Of a stretch of DNA of 48,293 nt, positions 1 through 8,718 are shown piece after piece (the first letter of the stretch is position 1; every line of letters starts with the position of its first letter). The notes under the pieces were generated by a model. That model made no database searches. It was not told where the DNA came from and saw only the letters and a program-made list of their open reading frames with translations. The translations under genes and the position numbers were made by a program. Source of the stretch: Candidatus Nitrotoga sp. BS (GTDB taxonomy: Bacteria; Pseudomonadota; Gammaproteobacteria; Burkholderiales; Gallionellaceae); the NCBI RefSeq assembly GCF_927797785.1, contig NZ_CAKMLL010000002.1, forward strand, positions 1 to 48,293, written 5' to 3'.

Positions 1-43
1 CATTCGTGCCAACAGTCGATTAAGTTCCAAACAGAATGGCGCA

Positions 44-176
44 CTACACTAGCAGAAGCAGTGGCTCATTGAAAAATAATTGCTCTGCTTCCGCCATTGA
101 TACTCCGTGCTTATCGTTCTTACGGTCGTTAATCGTTGTCCCAATCAAAACCGATGATGTTGGTCAAATTAAGCAT
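44..176 (-). pseudogene. brnT toxin remnant (BrnT-family RNase toxin, frameshifted and truncated)
   Basis: Read on the minus strand from an ATG at 174-176, the frame gives a short start followed by FDWD (138-149), the usual N-terminal signature of BrnT toxins. It meets a stop at 129-131. Shifting one base at about 131 restores a frame reading KHGVSMAEAEQLFFNEPLLL, which matches the BrnT core pattern KHGVS..EAEQ.FF..PLL. That frame ends in TAG at 44-46, well short of the roughly 90 residues of a whole BrnT. The piece therefore carries a frameshift and a truncation. No BrnA antitoxin is visible, although it would lie beyond the window start. The homology is by motif recognition only. Confidence 0.6.
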
Positions 177-212
177 TTTTGTATATTGTCAACGTATACA
201 AGATGGCGCAAC

Positions 213-329
213 TCATGTCGCTTCATTGCGGCGACGATAGTCGTCGAACAAGGTTGATTGGACGATGACTACAAAGAGAATGGCTTCCCGATATTTGCCG
301 ATATTTATATGGACATCGAACTGCGCTAT
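213..329 (-). pseudogene. ccdB gyrase-toxin remnant without a start codon
   Basis: This 39-codon stretch lies immediately after the ccdA stop, where CcdB should start. It reads AQFDVHIN near the start and VQSTLFDDYRRR later, the N-terminal pattern of CcdB, which poisons DNA gyrase. The position expected to hold ATG is ATA (327-329), so no normal start exists. After DDYRRR the similarity is lost and the frame stops with TGA at 213-215, leaving about one third of the usual roughly 100 residues. The C-terminal residues CcdB needs for gyrase poisoning are absent. The overlap of the ATA with the antitoxin stop suggests the original genes were translationally coupled. Confidence 0.7.
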
Positions 330-580
330 TACAAAGTGGAGTGGTCGTCAGCAAATGAACCGGAACGCTCGTTAAACGCATACCATGCTTGTGCGGCGAC
401 TTCAGCGGTGCGGGCCTTTTCCTGCCGCACGCTGTTCTGCTTCATCACGAAGTCGGTTAACAGTTGTTCGGCCACGCCGGAGAGGTTGTCTGTCATCCCC
501 TTTGCTTGGGATACCAGTTCTTCGTTGAGGGTAAGATTGACCGGGCGCTTGCGCGATTGATTGCTTTGCATTGATTTCAT
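329..580 (-). CDS. ccdA: CcdA-family type II antitoxin (apparently orphaned)
   Basis: This 83-residue protein fits the CcdA family. It has an N-terminal ribbon-helix-helix DNA-binding region (about residues 12-50, starting RPVNLTLNEELV) and a polar, probably disordered C-terminal toxin-binding tail containing AWYAFNERSGSFADDHSTL. CcdA normally represses its own operon and neutralises the gyrase poison CcdB. The start at 580 has a strong Shine-Dalgarno sequence (AGGAGG) about 6 bases upstream. The cognate toxin gene directly downstream is a degraded fragment, so the antitoxin is probably kept as a relic, or as a repressor or anti-addiction factor against related toxins; that role is inferred. 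Confidence 0.85.
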   Translation of the reverse strand: MKSMQSNQSRKRPVNLTLNEELVSQAKGMTDNLSGVAEQLLTDFVMKQNSVRQEKARTAEVAAQAWYAFNERSGSFADDHSTL

Positions 581-725
581 GGCTTGCCTCCTGTGCGCAG
601 GGTATGCGCATCAGAAAGATTTGTGAATTGAAAATTTGCCTGCCATGCGAAAGACAAAAGTCATTGCATGCCGAAATCACGCGGCCTTACATCTGACATT
701 TTCAACCGGTTTGCCTGCATGGAAC

Positions 726-1019
726 TCACGCTGCCAGCCTCAGTTCGACTTTCTTACCGGCCCGAGTCGCCAATGTGATCAACATGTCCAGGCTGAACTT
801 TTCGAACTTGCCGCGGATCAGGTCGGACACGCGTGATTGGGAGATGCTTAGCGCTTGGGCTGCTTCGGCTTGTGTCCATTGTTTGTCGCGGATCAGGATT
901 TCAAGCTGACACATGAGTTCGGAGCGCATCGCGAGGATGACAGCCTCGTCCGGAGGAAAGCCGAGGTCGAGAAATACGTTTCCACTGGATTGGGTAATTT
1001 TGAGTTTTTCTTTTTTCAT
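726..1019 (-). CDS. higA: HigA-like antitoxin, XRE/HTH family
   Basis: This 97-residue protein has a helix-turn-helix of the XRE type at about residues 45-75, visible as WTQAEAAQALSISQSRVSDL, and a C-terminal strand KKVELRLA. It belongs to the short XRE antitoxins paired with RelE/HigB-type toxins, where it binds both toxin and promoter. Its ATG overlaps the end of the upstream toxin gene by 4 bases (ATGA), so the two are translationally coupled, toxin first. This toxin-then-antitoxin order is typical of higBA. Both genes look intact. Confidence 0.85.
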   Translation of the reverse strand: MKKEKLKITQSSGNVFLDLGFPPDEAVILAMRSELMCQLEILIRDKQWTQAEAAQALSISQSRVSDLIRGKFEKFSLDMLITLATRAGKKVELRLAA

Positions 1020-1345
1020 TTCGAGTTCTCCTTGAGTTGCCTGTAGCGGTTGGCTGCAAGCTCAATATCTTCTTTACGCGTTTGCTGCGTTTTCTTTTGG
1101 AATGCGTGCAGCACATAAATTGAATCGGCGAATTTCGCAACATAGATGACACGCCACTCGCCCAGTACATGAACGCGGATTTCATAAGCACCCGCCCCCA
1201 CCCCCACACTCAACATCGGCTTCCAATCGGCGGGCATCAGTCCGGCTTGAACGCGGAATAGCTGAAAGCCAGCAGCTTGCTTCACTTCACGGGGGAAGGC
1301 GGCAAGGTCGTCTTCGCTAGAGCCGATGAACTTGAGTGGTTTCAT
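1016..1345 (-). CDS. higB: HigB/RelE-like toxin (phage-derived Gp49-like family)
   Basis: This 109-residue protein matches the Gp49-like/HigB branch of the RelE superfamily, ribosome-associated mRNA endonucleases. It starts MKPLKFIGSS with DLAAFPREV, then has the central strands YEIRVHVLGEWRVIYVAKF and the C-terminal element VLHAFQKKTQQTRKEDIELA. The basic KKTQQT segment after the HAFQKK strand is characteristic of the family. Length is normal. It is the first gene of a two-gene unit and overlaps higA by 4 bases. The short upstream gap (1346-1400) is AT-rich and includes TATATAAATAC near the start, a likely promoter/operator zone that the antitoxin would control. Confidence 0.85.
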   Translation of the reverse strand: MKPLKFIGSSEDDLAAFPREVKQAAGFQLFRVQAGLMPADWKPMLSVGVGAGAYEIRVHVLGEWRVIYVAKFADSIYVLHAFQKKTQQTRKEDIELAANRYRQLKENSK

Positions 1346-1400
1346 GGCGTCAATATATTAGTATTTATATAGAAGCGCAAGCGAGGGGGTTCAACACATA

Positions 1401-2666
1401 TCAGTCGTAGCGGCGTTGCGCTTCTACCGCGAGACCCGCCCCGACGCTGCCAAACAAGTCACCTTCCATGCGTCTAGCCATAGGCAAGATTGCAGCAATG
1501 CGTTCGCGCAGCATGGGCACGCCACTGGCACCACCGGTAAAAAATATTGTATCCACCGACTCGCTACGCACGCCGGCTTTTGTCAGCAAGGTGCTCAGGG
1601 TGTCGCCGATCTTTTCTACCAATTCCGCCGACGCTTGTTCAAACTCGATGCGGGTCAGCGTGTGGCGCATGCCGGGGGCGAGTCTATCCAGATGCAGGGT
1701 TGCGCTATCGCCAGCGGACAGGGCGATCTTGGCTTCTTCCACCTGCACCGCCAGCCAGTGGCCGGTGCGGTCGCGGATCAGCTTGAGCAGGCGGTCCATT
1801 GCTTCGGGCGCCTGCGTGTCTAAATACAGTTCTTGCAGATCGGCCCAAGTGCGGCGGGTATAGGCCTGGTTGATGGTGTGCCAGGTGGCAAGGTTTAGGT
1901 AGTAGCTCGTGGGCATGGTCAAGCCGCGCTTGAGCGGGGTGCCATAACCCAGCAGGGGCATCACGCCTTTCAGGCTCAGTTGACGGTCGAAGTTGGTGCC
2001 GCCGATATGCACGCCGCTGTTGGCCAGCAGATCGTTGCGCCTGTCGGCTGCCAGTGCGCGTTGCGGCGAGAGCCGGATCAGGGAGAAGTCGGAGGTGCCG
2101 CCGCCGATGTCGGCGATCAGCACCAGTTCCTCGCGGTCGATCTGGCGTTCGTAGTGATAGGCGGCGGCGATGGGCTCGTACTGGAAGCTTACTTCGCTAA
2201 AACCCGCAGTGCGGGCTATGGCTTCCAGCGTCGCTTCGGCCTTTTGGTCGGCGGCCGTATCGTCATCCACAAAAAACACCGGCCGGCCAAACACGGCCTG
2301 TTCGAAAGTGCGATCCGCCGCCGTTTCGGCGCGGCGCTTGAGTTCGGTGATGAACTGGGTCAGCAATTCCTTGTAGGGCAGTGAGCGCCCATTGATTTCG
2401 GTTTTGCCTTCCATCAGGCTGCTGCCCAGCAGGCTTTTCAAGGCGCGCATCAAGCGTCCTTCGTAGCCTTCCAGATATTCCTGGAGGCCGGCCTGGCCGA
2501 CGCTTACGGTGTTCTCCTCGGCATTGAAAAAAACCACGGAGGGCAGGGTGGGCTTGCCGTTTTCCAGTGCCAGCAGGATAGGCTGGCCGGGACGCAGCCA
2601 GCCTACGGTGGAGTTGGACGTACCGAAATCGATGCCGCAGGCGCGGGCGGGAGTTTCAACAGGCAT
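1401..2666 (-). CDS. Hsp70-family protein, YegD-like (ATPase domain only)
   Basis: This 421-residue protein has the Hsp70/actin-type nucleotide-binding fold. The first phosphate loop is GIDFGTSNSTVGW near residue 11, the second is ADIGGGTSDFSLIRL in the middle, and the adenosine motif FFTGGASGVPML is near the C terminus. It is about 200 residues shorter than DnaK and has no substrate-binding beta-sandwich or helical lid. This is the layout of the YegD-type Hsp70 homologues found in many proteobacteria, whose clients are unknown. It appears monocistronic, with higBA downstream on the same strand and a short repeat element upstream. The start at 2666 is supported by the immediate entry into the domain. 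Confidence 0.88.
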   Translation of the reverse strand: MPVETPARACGIDFGTSNSTVGWLRPGQPILLALENGKPTLPSVVFFNAEENTVSVGQAGLQEYLEGYEGRLMRALKSLLGSSLMEGKTEINGRSLPYKELLTQFITELKRRAETAADRTFEQAVFGRPVFFVDDDTAADQKAEATLEAIARTAGFSEVSFQYEPIAAAYHYERQIDREELVLIADIGGGTSDFSLIRLSPQRALAADRRNDLLANSGVHIGGTNFDRQLSLKGVMPLLGYGTPLKRGLTMPTSYYLNLATWHTINQAYTRRTWADLQELYLDTQAPEAMDRLLKLIRDRTGHWLAVQVEEAKIALSAGDSATLHLDRLAPGMRHTLTRIEFEQASAELVEKIGDTLSTLLTKAGVRSESVDTIFFTGGASGVPMLRERIAAILPMARRMEGDLFGSVGAGLAVEAQRRYD

Positions 2667-2841
2667 GGTCAGGAGAGAGGTATGAAACCGAACCGATAAA
2701 AAATGGAGGGAGATGCTACCGCCCGCGCAGAAAAATGTCGAATGGCAGTTAGAAATGATTGTTCAAAATATGCTCCGAAACAACAGCAGAAGCCGATGAT
2801 CTGCCCGTCGGCCATTTTATTGCAAAGATGTTTTTATTTAT

Positions 2842-2980
2842 GGGCGCCTCTAAAAATTCAATTTTCTAGACAAGACAAGGCGCGAGTAAAAATTTGAGCG
2901 CGGCATATAGTTGATATGTAAGCGATAATTTTTTAGAGTAACGCAGTATTGTGACGAAAATTGGATTTTTAGAGGTGCCC
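2842..2980. repeat. Short inverted-repeat element, family 1 (complete copy, MITE-like)
   Basis: A non-coding element of 139 bp bounded by inverted repeats. The left end reads GGGCGCCTCTAAAAATTCAA; the reverse complement of the right end reads GGGCACCTCTAAAAATCCAA. About 23 of 26 terminal bases agree. It is flanked by TTAT on both sides (2838-2841 and 2981-2984), a candidate 4-bp target-site duplication. The right-hand TTAT contains the comEC stop codon. No protein is encoded, so any movement would depend on a transposase elsewhere. Related copies lie at 19973 and 48243. The rest of 2667-2841 holds nothing recognisable. Confidence 0.8.
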
Positions 2981-5422
2981 TTATGTTCCACCAGCAATGT
3001 CCTGGTGCCAGTATCGTGTGTGGCTTTTACGATATCGCTCCACGCTAATATTTTGCGCATCCATTTTTACGATGATGGCGCCGTCCCGGTCCGAACGCAA
3101 TGGTTCGCTGTCCACTGCAAGATAGCGTTCGACCACCTCCTTTTTCGGATGACCAAAGCGATTGCGGTAACCCACGGTGAATACAGCATAGCGAGGATGT
3201 ATGGCCGTTACGAAAGCATTCACCGATGAGGTTTTGCTGCCGTGGTGTGGCACCACCAAGAGTGTGGAGGGGAGCTTTTCTTCATGCTGTTTCAGTAATC
3301 GCCATTCGGAATCTTTTTCGATGTCGGCGGCGAGCAACACGCTGTTTTTGCCCGTGCTGATTTTCAACACGCAGCTGCGGTTGTTGTCGCGGATTTTTTC
3401 TACTGTATAACTTTCCGCTGTCGGGTGTAGCACTTCAAAGTGTACGCCGTCCCATTCCCATGTTTGCCCATCCATGCAGCGTTGTGTGTTCGAAGTGTGT
3501 TGTAACAGGGGATGGTTTGCGGCGAGCGAGGATGAGAGCCATCCTACTGGCATTCCTTGCAAAATAGATAATGCGCCGCCGGTGTGGTCGTTGTCATCAT
3601 GAGTAAGAATCAGGCCGTCGAGTTGAGAGATGCCCATGCCGCGCAGCGCCGGGATGAGAATGCGGTTGCCACTGTTGGCCTCGCTATTAAAATTGGGACC
3701 GGTGTCATATAGCAGTGCATGGTTGTGTGTCTGCGCGGCTACCGCCAAGCCTTGCCCGACATCGAAAATTACCAGGTGTAACGCACCTTCTGGCGGTACT
3801 ACGGGCAGTACCAGAAACATCGGCAGCAGGGCGATCAGTCCCAGCCAGCGTGCGGGAAATCCGCGCGGCAGCAGCATCCATAGCACACCAAACATGCCAA
3901 CGACTATGCTCCATGTGGGCGGTGCGTGCTGTGTCCATACCGCATCTGGCAAATTATTCAGCCATTCCAACAGGTTGATACACACGCCCATGACTTGATG
4001 TGCCAGCCACAGCGGCCAATCGAAGGGAAGCACCGCGCCCAGCAGGGTGAGCGGCACCACCACGAAGCTGACCAACGGAATGGCAAAAGCATTGGCGATG
4101 GGCGACACCAGTGAAATTTGCTGAAACATCGCCAACAGCGGCGGAATCAGCCCGATGCTCATTGCCCATTGAACTCGACCATAGGTTATTAACCAGTGTG
4201 GAGGGCGTAAACGGTGCGCAGTCACATAAAAAATCAATGCCACGGCACCGAAAGAGAGCCAGAATCCCGGCGACAGCACCGCCCATGGGTCGAGCAATAA
4301 CACAACGAGCAAGGCGGCGGCAAGAATTTGCGACGGTGCGACAGTGCGGGAAAGCCACAATATGGAAGCGATCGTCGCCAGCATATAAACCGTGCGTTGC
4401 GCCGGTACACCATAACCTGCCAGTAGCGCATAGCCGAGTGCCACCAGCAAACCAATGAGCGCAGCAGCTTTGCGTGCCGGTAGCGCGCGCGTGAGGCGCG
4501 CACTGCGTCGCCATAACCAATAGCTTGCAGCAAACGCCAGCCCGGATAGCATGGTGATGTGCAGGCCGGAAATACTCATCAAATGATTAACGCCGGTGCG
4601 TGTGAATACCTGCCACTGTGCTGCTGGGATACTGGCCTGGTCACCGATGGCCAGTGCGGTTAACACGCCGACGTAATTATTTTCTGCGACGACACTCACT
4701 TCAGCGTTATCGCGAACTACTTTCTCGCTTGCAGCTTGTGGGGTTTGCAGGGGATGAAGCTGATTGGGGAGGGGGTTTAACGTATGCTGGATATGGTCGC
4801 GTGCTTTTTCGCGCAGGCTCTGGATAGTGTAATCGGGTGATTTCACTAATGCATCCAGTCGCGAGTTATCGTGCTTTCGATTAATGTAACCGTTGGCGCG
4901 CAGGTTGTTTTCCAGCATCCATGCTTCAAAATCAAAATCGTGGGGATTGCTGCTGCCGTGCGGTTGCTTCAAGCGTACTGTGAGCCGCCAACGTTCACCG
5001 GCGTGGATGTCAAGAGGTTCTTCCCGTATACCATCGTAACTGGCTAGCAGGATGTGTGGCGGAACAATGGCATTAGGGGTGAGCACTTGTTCAACATCGA
5101 AGACAAAACGAAGTCCGTGTTCATGCTGTGCGGGTAGTTTTGCGACCACGCCTATGACTTGAATATCTTTGCCTTGCCATTCGGCAGGTAAAGCATCGGA
5201 CAGACGTTGCTGCGCAAAAAATGCGGCGTAGAAAAAACCAAGGGAACAGGCAAATGCCGCGAGAAAAACAAGATATGTCTTGCGTTGCACGAAAGTGTTA
5301 CGCGGTAGTACCCAAGTAACAGCAAATAATAATGTCAGTCCACTCCAGGCGAAGTTGGGAAGCGCTGCCTGTTGTTGCAAAAGCCATACGCCAAATACAA
5401 AAAATAAAACGGCATAGCGCAT
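2981..5422 (-). CDS. comEC: ComEC/Rec2 DNA-uptake channel protein
   Basis: This 813-residue integral membrane protein is ComEC/Rec2, the inner-membrane channel that passes single-stranded DNA into the cytoplasm during natural transformation. N-terminal membrane helices are followed by an OB-like DUF4131 region. The Competence domain includes TGVNHLMSISGLHITMLSGL near residues 285-305. A C-terminal metallo-beta-lactamase domain carries the metal motif THDDNDHTGG, with LLVVPHHGSKTSS further on. Length is normal for the family. The gene ends at an inserted repeat element whose flanking TTAT supplies the stop codon, so the natural last residues may have been altered. Only 7 bases separate it from the ATPase gene upstream, suggesting cotranscription. 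Confidence 0.93.
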   Translation of the reverse strand: MRYAVLFFVFGVWLLQQQAALPNFAWSGLTLLFAVTWVLPRNTFVQRKTYLVFLAAFACSLGFFYAAFFAQQRLSDALPAEWQGKDIQVIGVVAKLPAQHEHGLRFVFDVEQVLTPNAIVPPHILLASYDGIREEPLDIHAGERWRLTVRLKQPHGSSNPHDFDFEAWMLENNLRANGYINRKHDNSRLDALVKSPDYTIQSLREKARDHIQHTLNPLPNQLHPLQTPQAASEKVVRDNAEVSVVAENNYVGVLTALAIGDQASIPAAQWQVFTRTGVNHLMSISGLHITMLSGLAFAASYWLWRRSARLTRALPARKAAALIGLLVALGYALLAGYGVPAQRTVYMLATIASILWLSRTVAPSQILAAALLVVLLLDPWAVLSPGFWLSFGAVALIFYVTAHRLRPPHWLITYGRVQWAMSIGLIPPLLAMFQQISLVSPIANAFAIPLVSFVVVPLTLLGAVLPFDWPLWLAHQVMGVCINLLEWLNNLPDAVWTQHAPPTWSIVVGMFGVLWMLLPRGFPARWLGLIALLPMFLVLPVVPPEGALHLVIFDVGQGLAVAAQTHNHALLYDTGPNFNSEANSGNRILIPALRGMGISQLDGLILTHDDNDHTGGALSILQGMPVGWLSSSLAANHPLLQHTSNTQRCMDGQTWEWDGVHFEVLHPTAESYTVEKIRDNNRSCVLKISTGKNSVLLAADIEKDSEWRLLKQHEEKLPSTLLVVPHHGSKTSSVNAFVTAIHPRYAVFTVGYRNRFGHPKKEVVERYLAVDSEPLRSDRDGAIIVKMDAQNISVERYRKSHTRYWHQDIAGGT

Positions 5423-5429
5423 GGCCTGT

Positions 5430-7973
5430 TTAGTGTCGCCGAATGAATTTGAGCAATTCGAACCAAACTACGCTGCATAGACCGGCAGCACAACTTAGCG
5501 CGAGTTGATAGGGGGTGAGAGGCGCGAAGTGGAATATTTCGCGTAAAAAGGGTAAATGCAGGATCAGGAGCAGAAAGGAAAGTGCACCGCCCGTCACCCA
5601 CCACAGTGCAGGATTGCTGCTATTGAGGGAGCTGAATATGCTGAGTTGCCAGGAACGGTTGACTAAAATCAGCCCAATATTACCGATTACCAGCGTGGAA
5701 AAAGTCAGTGCGCGGGCCTCCTCTTCCGTTGCGCCATAATGCAGCGCATAGCCCAGCACTATGAGAGTGGTTAGCAATAGTAACGTACCCTGTATTAGGC
5801 TGAGCAGGATGACCTGCTTTCCGAACAACGGCTCCTGTGGGCTGCGCGGTGGACGCTGCATGACATTGCGTTCTGCCGGTTCTGCTTCGAAGGCGATGGA
5901 ACAGGCCGGGTTGATGATCATTTCCATAAACACGATATGGACCGGAGCGAATACCGTTGGCCAGCCCAATAACAGTGGGATCAGAGATAAGCCGGCGATG
6001 GGTATGTGTACCGCAAGAATATAAGCCATCGCTTTGCGCAGGTTATCGAAAATACGGCGCCCGATACGCACGGCGCGCACGATAGAAGCAAAATCATCAT
6101 CCAGCAATACCAGTGCGGCCGCTTCGCGTGCCACATCGGTGCCACGCCCACCCATAGCGATGCCGATGTGCGCCGCTTTTAACGCGGGAGCGTCGTTTAC
6201 CCCGTCGCCAGTCATCGCCACTATCTCGCCATTTGCCTTGAGCGCGTTCACCAGCCGCAGTTTTTGCTCCGGAACCATGCGCGCGAAAATATTGCTGTGG
6301 CGGATGCGTTCGCGCAATGTTGCATCATCCATTTTTTTAAGTTCAGTACCCGTAATAATGCTGCCGTGCCCACCGGGTAGACAGATTTGTTGAGCAATTG
6401 CGGCGGCGGTAGCAGGATAATCGCCGGTTATCATTGCCACGCGGATGCCCGCCGCAGTGCACTCCTTGAGTGCTGCTGCAACGGTAGGGCGGACTGGATC
6501 AGCCAACCCGATCAGGCCGATAAATTCGAACTCGAAATCATGCTGGATACCAGGCCATTCATGACCGCGATAACTGGCCTTGGCTACCCCCAATACGCGC
6601 ATGCCTTGTGTAGCAAGTATGTTTACCCGAGTAGAAAGTATGGATAATTGATGCTCATCCAGATGGCATAGATCGGCCACTGCTTCCGGCGCGCCTTTGG
6701 TTGACACTACATACTCATTGCGGTCGTTTGCCTGCCATACGTGCGAGAGCGCGAGTAGTTCCGGCGACAATGAATATTCATGTACCAGCGCCCAATCATG
6801 ATGTAGATGTTCTGTGTCGGTCAGATAATATTCGCCGAGTGCGTGGATGGCTTTTTCCATTGGGTCAAATGGATCGCTTTTGCTCGCCAGAATACTGAAC
6901 TCGACCAACTCATGAAATGTCTCGGGTAGTGGCGTGTGCGATGCATCCACTACAAACGATGCATCGCCAACGATTAATTGCTGCACCGTCATTTGATTAA
7001 GCGTGAGTGTGCCGGTTTTGTCTACACACAGCACAGTGGTCGAGCCCAGCGTTTCCACCGTGGGCATGCGGCGGGTCAGCACCTGATGGCGAGAAATGCG
7101 CCATGCCCCCATCGCCATGAAGACGATCAACACAAATGGATATTCCTCCGGCAAAATTGACATCGCCAGCGTGATGCCAGCCAGAAACCCGTGCAGCCAA
7201 TCACCACGGCTAAGGCCATAGATTATTACCAATAGCATGCTTAACAGAGCGCCGACAATGGCAAGGTTGCGCACCACCCTGTTGATCTCTTTTTGTAACG
7301 GTGTGGTTTCGTTATCCAAGACCTGTAATGCCTTGCCGATTTTGCCGAGCTCGGTGTGCGGCCCGGTTGCCAGTACACGTGCTGTGCCTTGTCCTTGAAC
7401 CACCAGCGTGCCGGAATACACAAACGGCAAGTCATCGCCGCCGGGCGGATGCAGTGTATGGGCATCAGGTTGGCCGATCTTGCGTACCGGAACTGATTCG
7501 CCAGTGAGCATTGATTCATCCGTCGCAAAATCATTGCAGGAAATCAGTGCCGCGTCTGCTGGCACCCGATCACCTTCGGCCAGAACCAGGATATCGTCGC
7601 GCACCACTTCACGTCCGGCGATGCGTTGCGCGACACCTTCACGCACCACTAGCGCGCGCGGACTGCTAATGTCGCGCAATGCCTCCAACACCCGTTCCGT
7701 CTTGCGTTCCTGATAAATGGTGATCCCCATCACCATGCATACAAAACCCAGCAACATCAGCGCATCACTGATATCGCCCAACAGCAAATAAATCATTCCA
7801 GCCACCAACAATAGCAAGAACATAGGTTCGCGCACCACTTCCAGTGCAATCGCCGGGATGTTGCGGCTCCTGCCTGTGGGCAATTCGTTCATACCTTCAA
7901 CTTCCAGTCGCCGATGTGCTTCGGCATGCGTCAGGCCGCGAATGTCGGTTGGATCGGGTATTTTCGGGCTCAT
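5430..7973 (-). CDS. P-type cation-transporting ATPase (P2-like)
   Basis: The start is placed at 7973 (MSPKIPD, preceded by GGGAAG), giving 847 residues; a longer reading to 8129 would overlap the divergent DUF2062 gene. Domain order is cation-ATPase N-terminal domain (LTHAEAHRRLEVEGMNELP), actuator domain with TGES (about 157-160), TM4 motif PEEYP (about 275-279) in place of the PEGLP of calcium pumps, phosphorylation site DKTGTLT (Asp about 318), TGDGVNDAPALK, and C-terminal membrane helices. The PEEYP-type TM4 belongs to a bacterial P2-like group whose transported ion is not certain. No heavy-metal-binding domain or CPC motif is present, so it is not a copper or cadmium pump. It is probably cotranscribed with comEC. 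Confidence 0.9.
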   Translation of the reverse strand: MSPKIPDPTDIRGLTHAEAHRRLEVEGMNELPTGRSRNIPAIALEVVREPMFLLLLVAGMIYLLLGDISDALMLLGFVCMVMGITIYQERKTERVLEALRDISSPRALVVREGVAQRIAGREVVRDDILVLAEGDRVPADAALISCNDFATDESMLTGESVPVRKIGQPDAHTLHPPGGDDLPFVYSGTLVVQGQGTARVLATGPHTELGKIGKALQVLDNETTPLQKEINRVVRNLAIVGALLSMLLVIIYGLSRGDWLHGFLAGITLAMSILPEEYPFVLIVFMAMGAWRISRHQVLTRRMPTVETLGSTTVLCVDKTGTLTLNQMTVQQLIVGDASFVVDASHTPLPETFHELVEFSILASKSDPFDPMEKAIHALGEYYLTDTEHLHHDWALVHEYSLSPELLALSHVWQANDRNEYVVSTKGAPEAVADLCHLDEHQLSILSTRVNILATQGMRVLGVAKASYRGHEWPGIQHDFEFEFIGLIGLADPVRPTVAAALKECTAAGIRVAMITGDYPATAAAIAQQICLPGGHGSIITGTELKKMDDATLRERIRHSNIFARMVPEQKLRLVNALKANGEIVAMTGDGVNDAPALKAAHIGIAMGGRGTDVAREAAALVLLDDDFASIVRAVRIGRRIFDNLRKAMAYILAVHIPIAGLSLIPLLLGWPTVFAPVHIVFMEMIINPACSIAFEAEPAERNVMQRPPRSPQEPLFGKQVILLSLIQGTLLLLTTLIVLGYALHYGATEEEARALTFSTLVIGNIGLILVNRSWQLSIFSSLNSSNPALWWVTGGALSFLLLILHLPFLREIFHFAPLTPYQLALSCAAGLCSVVWFELLKFIRRH

Positions 7974-8075
7974 ATGTGCAAACTTCCCAAAGAGGGCTGG
8001 CATATCAAATATAATCAGGTAATCTACTATCCTGATTTTGTTCAGTAACGATTTTGCCTCATTCAACGAATACCC

Positions 8076-8618
8076 GTGCCGAAAAAATATTTCAGAAAAC
8101 TCCTGCCCAGCCATGAAACATTCAAACAAAGCCGTTGGGCGCGTTGGTTTGGCGGCTGGCTACATCATCCCAATCTATGGCATCTTAACCGCCACTCAGT
8201 GTCGGGCGGTGTAGCCGTCGGTCTCTTCGCCGGACTGATTCCTGGTCCGTTGCAAATGATAGGCGCAGCTTTACTGGCAGTAATGTTCCGCGTTAATTTG
8301 CCGGTAGCTGCGGTCACCACGCTGTACACCAACCCGTTTACCATCGTACCTCTCTATGCGCTGGCATATGAGCTCGGTGTATTTGTTACCGGGCATGTTA
8401 ATGGCCAGTCGCCCGTCAACCTTTCCCTGCCGGAAATGACGTGGGTTAACTGGCCTGCCGTCATGCTGGATTGGATTGTGTCATTGGGTAAACCCCTCGC
8501 TGCAGGCTTGCCGCTTTTGGCGTTAAGTTTTGCTATTGCGGGTTATTTTGGTGTGCGTATGTTGTGGCGTGCGATGGTGATATGGGAATGGCGCAAGCGT
8601 GCATCACGGCGGCGCTGA
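8076..8618 (+). CDS. DUF2062 family membrane protein
   Basis: This 180-residue protein carries the DUF2062 pattern, including HSVSGGVAVGLFAGLIPGPLQ (about residues 40-60), TTLYTNPFTIVPLYALAYE and a C-terminal membrane helix followed by a basic tail (EWRKRASRRR). Three to four transmembrane segments are visible. The family is widespread in proteobacteria and often lies near comEC, but its function is not established. It runs divergently from the P-type ATPase, with about 100 bases between the starts. The start codon at 8076 appears to be non-ATG; the reading enters the conserved region at about residue 20, so a start a little further in is possible. Confidence 0.8.
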   Translation: MPKKYFRKLLPSHETFKQSRWARWFGGWLHHPNLWHLNRHSVSGGVAVGLFAGLIPGPLQMIGAALLAVMFRVNLPVAAVTTLYTNPFTIVPLYALAYELGVFVTGHVNGQSPVNLSLPEMTWVNWPAVMLDWIVSLGKPLAAGLPLLALSFAIAGYFGVRMLWRAMVIWEWRKRASRRR

Positions 8619-8718
8619 TGTTGCGCATGGAAAGCGTGTAGGACACTGAGCTCAGTTTTTTACTGCTTTGTATGGATTTCAGTAAACCGGATTTATCGAC
8701 TAAATATAAAATATTGCT

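Noticed and set aside
258-560. Plus-strand open frame of 100 codons
   Set aside because: It is antisense to ccdA and the ccdB remnant, which have family patterns and a good ribosome-binding site on the other strand.
7974-8129. N-terminal extension of the P-type ATPase by 52 residues
   Set aside because: It would overlap the divergent DUF2062 gene and has no match to the family, which starts near MSPKIPD.
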